Shown here one piece after another: positions 6,438 to 8,495 of a stretch of DNA of 8,495 bases. This DNA comes from an uncultured Oscillospiraceae bacterium (GTDB lineage Bacteria > Bacillota > Clostridia > Oscillospirales > Oscillospiraceae): assembly GCA_934643765.1 (NCBI GenBank), contig CAKUCT010000073.1:1-8495 (forward strand). The letters are read 5' to 3'. Position numbers and translations under genes: made by a program. The notes under the pieces are model-generated. The model saw nothing but the letters and a program-made list of their open reading frames with translations, searched no databases and was not told the DNA's origin. Positions within the stretch are counted from its first letter, which is position 1, and every line of letters begins with the position of its first letter.

Positions 6438-6824
6438 ATGACAAAAACCGAGCGAACGATCTATGCGATACTCGGCCCAACAAGGTACAATATTTTCCCG
6501 CTGGTCTGCGCGGTGGATCAGGTAATGCACCTGCTGTTTGAGTGCAAGGTGGCGATGGAAGACATTCTGGTTTCCAAGGATGTGTACCCGGCAGTGGCCA
6601 GAGATATCCAGAAAACGCCCGCTTCGGTAGCCAGACAGATTGAACGTCTGGCGAATCTGTGTTGGGCGACGATGAAGGAATCTGGAGAAGCGGAGTGCTA
6701 TATCGGGAAGAATCTGCGGGACATTCATGCCCCGAGCGAGATTTTGTACTATCTGGCATTTTATATCTATTTTGATAAACCGTTTTTCAAAGTTGTCAGA
6801 CGTCAGGTGCTTCCAATGTCCTGA
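6438..6824 (+). CDS. Stand-alone Spo0A C-terminal-type DNA-binding protein
   Basis: The 128-residue product resembles the DNA-binding (effector) domain of the sporulation regulator Spo0A over nearly its whole length. The clearest stretch is V-Y-P-A-V-A-R-D-I-Q-K-T-P-A-S-V-A-R-Q-I (49-68), which parallels L-Y-P-x-I-A-K-K-F-N-T-T-x-S-R-V-E-R-A-I in Spo0A and contains the helix-turn-helix. The I-L-G-P start (11-14) and the A-P-S-E segment (98-101) also fit. There is no phosphorylatable receiver domain, and there is no room for one upstream. The recognition helix keeps R66 and R70 but is less basic than in Spo0A. ATG 6438 is chosen for the AAGGTGG site (6422-6428) 9 bases upstream; an in-frame TTG at 6417 is rejected. 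Its codons look more AT-rich than those of the neighbours. It could act as a constitutive regulator or modulate Spo0A sites; the target is unknown. Confidence 0.75.
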   Translation: MTKTERTIYAILGPTRYNIFPLVCAVDQVMHLLFECKVAMEDILVSKDVYPAVARDIQKTPASVARQIERLANLCWATMKESGEAECYIGKNLRDIHAPSEILYYLAFYIYFDKPFFKVVRRQVLPMS

Positions 6825-6833
6825 GCTGCCAGT

Positions 6834-6870
6834 CAAAGCCTCCTGCGGCAAAAGGCCGCAGGAGGCTTTG
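6834..6870. terminator. Bidirectional hairpin terminator between convergent genes
   Basis: A perfect 16-bp stem pairs 6834-6849 with 6855-6870 around a five-base loop. The stem ends in AAA/TTT pairs, so both strands have short T-runs, although neither has a long one. It lies 10 bases after the Spo0A-like stop and 3 bases beyond the stop of the minus-strand gene, and should serve both. Confidence 0.8.
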
Positions 6871-6872
6871 CT

Positions 6873-7034
6873 TTAGCTCATGGAGTCGATGACCTTCCCG
6901 GCCTCTTTCTGGATGGTTTTGGCCGCGTCGTTGGTGAACTGATAGACCTCGCTGTTTTTCGGCAGCATCATTGCGCCCAGCGCGCCGACAGCAATGCCTG
7001 CGCCCATGGTCATCAGAAAAGAACGTACCTGCAT
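6873..7034 (-). CDS. Small YtxH-like membrane-associated protein
   Basis: This 53-residue protein has a short basic start (M-Q-V-R), a glycine/alanine/methionine-rich hydrophobic stretch (about 6-24, with G11-A-G-I-A-V-G-A-L-G) and then M-L-P-K, followed by a hydrophilic, probably amphipathic helix ending I-D-S-M-S. That layout is typical of YtxH-like small proteins in Clostridia, which have one N-terminal membrane helix and no known enzyme function. The frame is open far upstream (to 7265 on this strand), but the start is set by AAAGGAG (7043-7049, complement) 8 bases before ATG 7034. The upstream extension overlaps the next gene and has no merit. It is transcribed divergently from the decarboxylase homologue and converges with the Spo0A-like gene. 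A specific role cannot be assigned. Confidence 0.7.
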   Translation of the reverse strand: MQVRSFLMTMGAGIAVGALGAMMLPKNSEVYQFTNDAAKTIQKEAGKVIDSMS

Positions 7035-7042
7035 AATCTCAT

Positions 7043-7049
7043 CTCCTTT
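7043..7049 (-). promoter_or_regulatory. Ribosome binding site that fixes the start of the 53-residue gene
   Basis: AAAGGAG on the minus strand lies 8 bases before ATG 7034. It is a near-perfect site and decides for the short reading of a longer open frame. Confidence 0.8.
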
Positions 7050-7108
7050 CAAAGTTAGCTTGGCTCGGGAGGCAGCGGGATATGAGCGCCAAATCCTGCG
7101 ATTTTTGC

Positions 7109-7137
7109 TGTTCAGAACGTGAAAAATATGATATACT
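7109..7137 (+). promoter_or_regulatory. Possible promoter of the decarboxylase-homologue unit
   Basis: TATACT (7132-7137) is a good -10. The -35 is poor: TGTTCA (7109-7114) at 17 bases matches only 3 of 6 positions, and TTCAGA (7111-7116) is too close at 15 bases. The 133-base divergent spacer (7035-7167) must also hold the promoter of the minus-strand gene, which I could not place. Confidence 0.4.
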
Positions 7138-7167
7138 GAAAAAAGAATACACAGGGAGGTACGGCGC

Positions 7168-8088
7168 ATGGCTGTTGATGCATTACAGGCAAAAATCAGA
7201 ACGTTCAAAAACCCGACGATGGTTTGTATCTGCCCGACAATTTCCGATCTTCCGCTGCATATCAAGGAAGAAGCGGTGCAGGCCCATGGCCAGACGCTCC
7301 GCGCCGCGGCGGAAGCTTACCGGAAGTTTTCCTTCGGCATTCTCGACGCGCTCAAGGACATTGTTCCGGCGGTGAGCATCGTCAGCGGCGCGTTTTCCGC
7401 ACTGGGCGCGGACGGCGTGGCGGCGATGCAGGAGGTGCTGACGTATGCTGCGTCGTGCGGGTACTATGTGTTGCTCGATCTGATGCGCGCCGACCTTGGC
7501 AGCACCGCGGAGGATCTGGCGCAGGCGTGCTTCGGCGGCGTGCAGGTCGGGCAGGAGCATTTTACGCCCTATGCCTGCGACGGCGTTCTGATGAGCGGCT
7601 TTTTAGGAAGCGACGCGGTGAGGCCCTTCGCGGAGTTCTGCCGGAAGGGGAAGAACGTCTTCGTCATTGCCAGAAGTTCCAACAAATCCGCCCGCGAGGT
7701 GCAGGATCTTCTCTCCGGCGACCGGGTGGTCTATCAGGTGATGGCGGATCTTGCCATGCGCTGGAGCACGAACCTGTTCGGTACGAACGGATATTCTGAG
7801 ATCGGCATTGCCGTCGGCGCGACGAACCGGCAGGTGCTCGAGTCGCTGCGGCGCAAATATGACAGGCTGTTTTTCCTGGTTCCGGGCTACGGCGCGCAGG
7901 GCGCGGGCGCGAAGGACGCGCAGTTTGCCTTTGACCGCATGGGCCACGGCGCGGCCATCATGGCCGGGCGGAGCATTCTCTACGCCTATCAGAAGCAGGA
8001 CAGCGACGGAAAAGACTATCAGCAGGCGGCCTTTGCGGCGGCGGAAAAAATGAAAAAACAAATTCTAAGCTACATAACGGTGATGTAA
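7168..8088 (+). CDS. Type-2 orotidine-5'-phosphate decarboxylase homologue with altered active site
   Basis: The 306-residue product aligns throughout with the bacterial type-2 PyrF family, which decarboxylates OMP to UMP in pyrimidine synthesis. Scaffold motifs are clear: N-P (15-16), V-P-A-V (66-69), L-G-S-T-A-E (110-115), F-L-G-S-D (145-149), V-G-A-T (216-219), P-G-Y-G-A-Q-G (239-245) and the phosphate-binding R268. Several key charged residues are missing. The usual V-G-L-D-P reads V-C-I-C-P (19-23), so the substrate-binding Asp is C22. The usual V-P-A-V-K-P has S70 for Lys. The catalytic D-x-K-x-x-D reads D104-L-M106-R-A-D109, so the catalytic Lys is Met. Length is normal and the frame intact. 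It is therefore either a pseudoenzyme or an enzyme with another reaction. A GGGAGG site (7154-7159) precedes ATG 7168. The next gene starts directly after its TAA. Confidence 0.85.
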   Translation: MAVDALQAKIRTFKNPTMVCICPTISDLPLHIKEEAVQAHGQTLRAAAEAYRKFSFGILDALKDIVPAVSIVSGAFSALGADGVAAMQEVLTYAASCGYYVLLDLMRADLGSTAEDLAQACFGGVQVGQEHFTPYACDGVLMSGFLGSDAVRPFAEFCRKGKNVFVIARSSNKSAREVQDLLSGDRVVYQVMADLAMRWSTNLFGTNGYSEIGIAVGATNRQVLESLRRKYDRLFFLVPGYGAQGAGAKDAQFAFDRMGHGAAIMAGRSILYAYQKQDSDGKDYQQAAFAAAEKMKKQILSYITVM

Positions 8089-8495
8089 ATGACAACAATC
8101 TATCTCGTCCGGCACGCGGAGGCCGAGGGGAACGCCTACCGGCGGATCCATGGACAATATAACTCGCTGATTACGGAAAACGGTCTGCGCCAGATTGAGG
8201 CGCTGACGGAGCGCTTCCGGGACATCCACATTGACGCGTGCTATGCGAGCGATCTCTACCGCACCTGCAAGACGGCGCAGGCGGTGTATCTGGCAAAAAA
8301 TCTGCCGCTGCACACCGATAAGCGCTTCCGCGAGGTCAGTCTCGGCAGATGGGAGGATGTGCCGTTCGGCTATCTGGAGCGGTTTGAAACGCAGAGCATG
8401 CGCCAGTTCAACCAGGACGAGCGCCATTGGCACATCGACGGCAGCGAGACCTGGAAGGAGTACACCGACCGGTTCCTGGATGGACTGAACGACGT
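8089..8495 (+). CDS. Histidine phosphatase (phosphoglycerate mutase-like) family protein, partial at 3' end
   Basis: The first 135 residues are present; the frame is still open at the window edge. It belongs to the histidine phosphatase superfamily, whose members dephosphorylate small phosphorylated metabolites through a phosphohistidine intermediate. The N-terminal motif is V-R-H-A-E-A-E-G-N (7-15), with R8 and nucleophile H9; the third position is Ala where RHG is usual, a change tolerated in several subfamilies. Also present are Y-A-S-D-L-Y-R (52-58) with R58, R-E-V-S-L-G-R-W-E (81-89) with E82, and G-S-E-T at 118-121. The second catalytic His lies beyond the window. ATG 8089 immediately follows the TAA of the preceding gene (no gap), with only a weak GGTGATG (8079-8085) ahead, pointing to translational coupling. 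The substrate cannot be told; cobC/gpmB-type names would be guesses. Confidence 0.85.
   Translation, partial: MTTIYLVRHAEAEGNAYRRIHGQYNSLITENGLRQIEALTERFRDIHIDACYASDLYRTCKTAQAVYLAKNLPLHTDKRFREVSLGRWEDVPFGYLERFETQSMRQFNQDERHWHIDGSETWKEYTDRFLDGLND

Noticed and set aside
6434..6443. Tandem TGACA TGACA at the Spo0A-like start codon as a binding site
   Set aside because: Half of it is the start codon and first codons; a two-copy five-base repeat is easily due to chance.
6297..6851. Minus-strand frame covering the Spo0A-like gene (184 codons)
   Set aside because: It starts within the terminator hairpin and has no ribosome binding site or recognisable family; the plus strand has a promoter, ribosome binding site and a known fold.
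7603..8061. Minus-strand frame opposite the decarboxylase homologue
   Set aside because: Antisense shadow of a gene with clear homology; composition is atypical for protein.
7168..8088. Calling the gene a plain functional pyrF
   Set aside because: Three charged active-site positions differ from the family, so the standard enzyme name would overstate what the sequence supports.

Overview
The window reads as chromosomal core-genome DNA from a GC-rich member of the Clostridia, most likely Oscillospiraceae/Ruminococcaceae. This rests on the gene order NadD/YqeK - LCP protein - RsfS, a T-box in front of leuS, strong Gram-positive Shine-Dalgarno sites, perfect 17-bp-spaced sigma-A promoters and a Spo0A-type DNA-binding domain. 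The taxon is inferred from style and gene order; no marker gene search was possible. No phage, transposon, CRISPR, tRNA or rRNA was seen.

Region 1 (1-3075, + strand) is one tightly packed operon entered from upstream: the basic C-terminal tail of an unidentified protein, a fused NadD-YqeK protein (NAD synthesis plus an HD-type dinucleotide hydrolase domain), a membrane-anchored LytR-CpsA-Psr cell-wall ligase with a repetitive acidic/proline tail, and the ribosomal silencing factor RsfS. Gaps are short or absent, and the LCP start overlaps the previous gene.

Region 2 (3072-5886) is the leucyl-tRNA synthetase unit. Its promoter overlaps the rsfS stop codon. It is followed by a full T-box leader with a CTC (Leu) specifier and mutually exclusive antiterminator and terminator, then leuS. 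Uncharged tRNA-Leu should therefore raise synthetase expression. The same terminator probably also ends read-through from the region 1 operon.

Region 3 (5944-6284) is a self-contained rpsU (bS21) unit with a consensus promoter, a short leader containing a hairpin, a strong ribosome binding site and an intrinsic terminator.

Region 4 (6285-7034) holds two small genes facing each other across a bidirectional hairpin: a stand-alone Spo0A C-terminal-type DNA-binding protein (+), and a 53-residue YtxH-like membrane-associated protein (-).

Region 5 (7035-8495, + strand) is a two-gene unit. The first gene is a full-length homologue of type-2 orotidine-5'-phosphate decarboxylase in which three of the catalytic or substrate-binding charged residues are replaced. 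The second starts at the next base after its stop codon and encodes a histidine phosphatase cut by the window end. The decarboxylase homologue with its altered active site is the most unusual item in the window, followed by the orphan Spo0A-type regulator. The rest is well-understood housekeeping.
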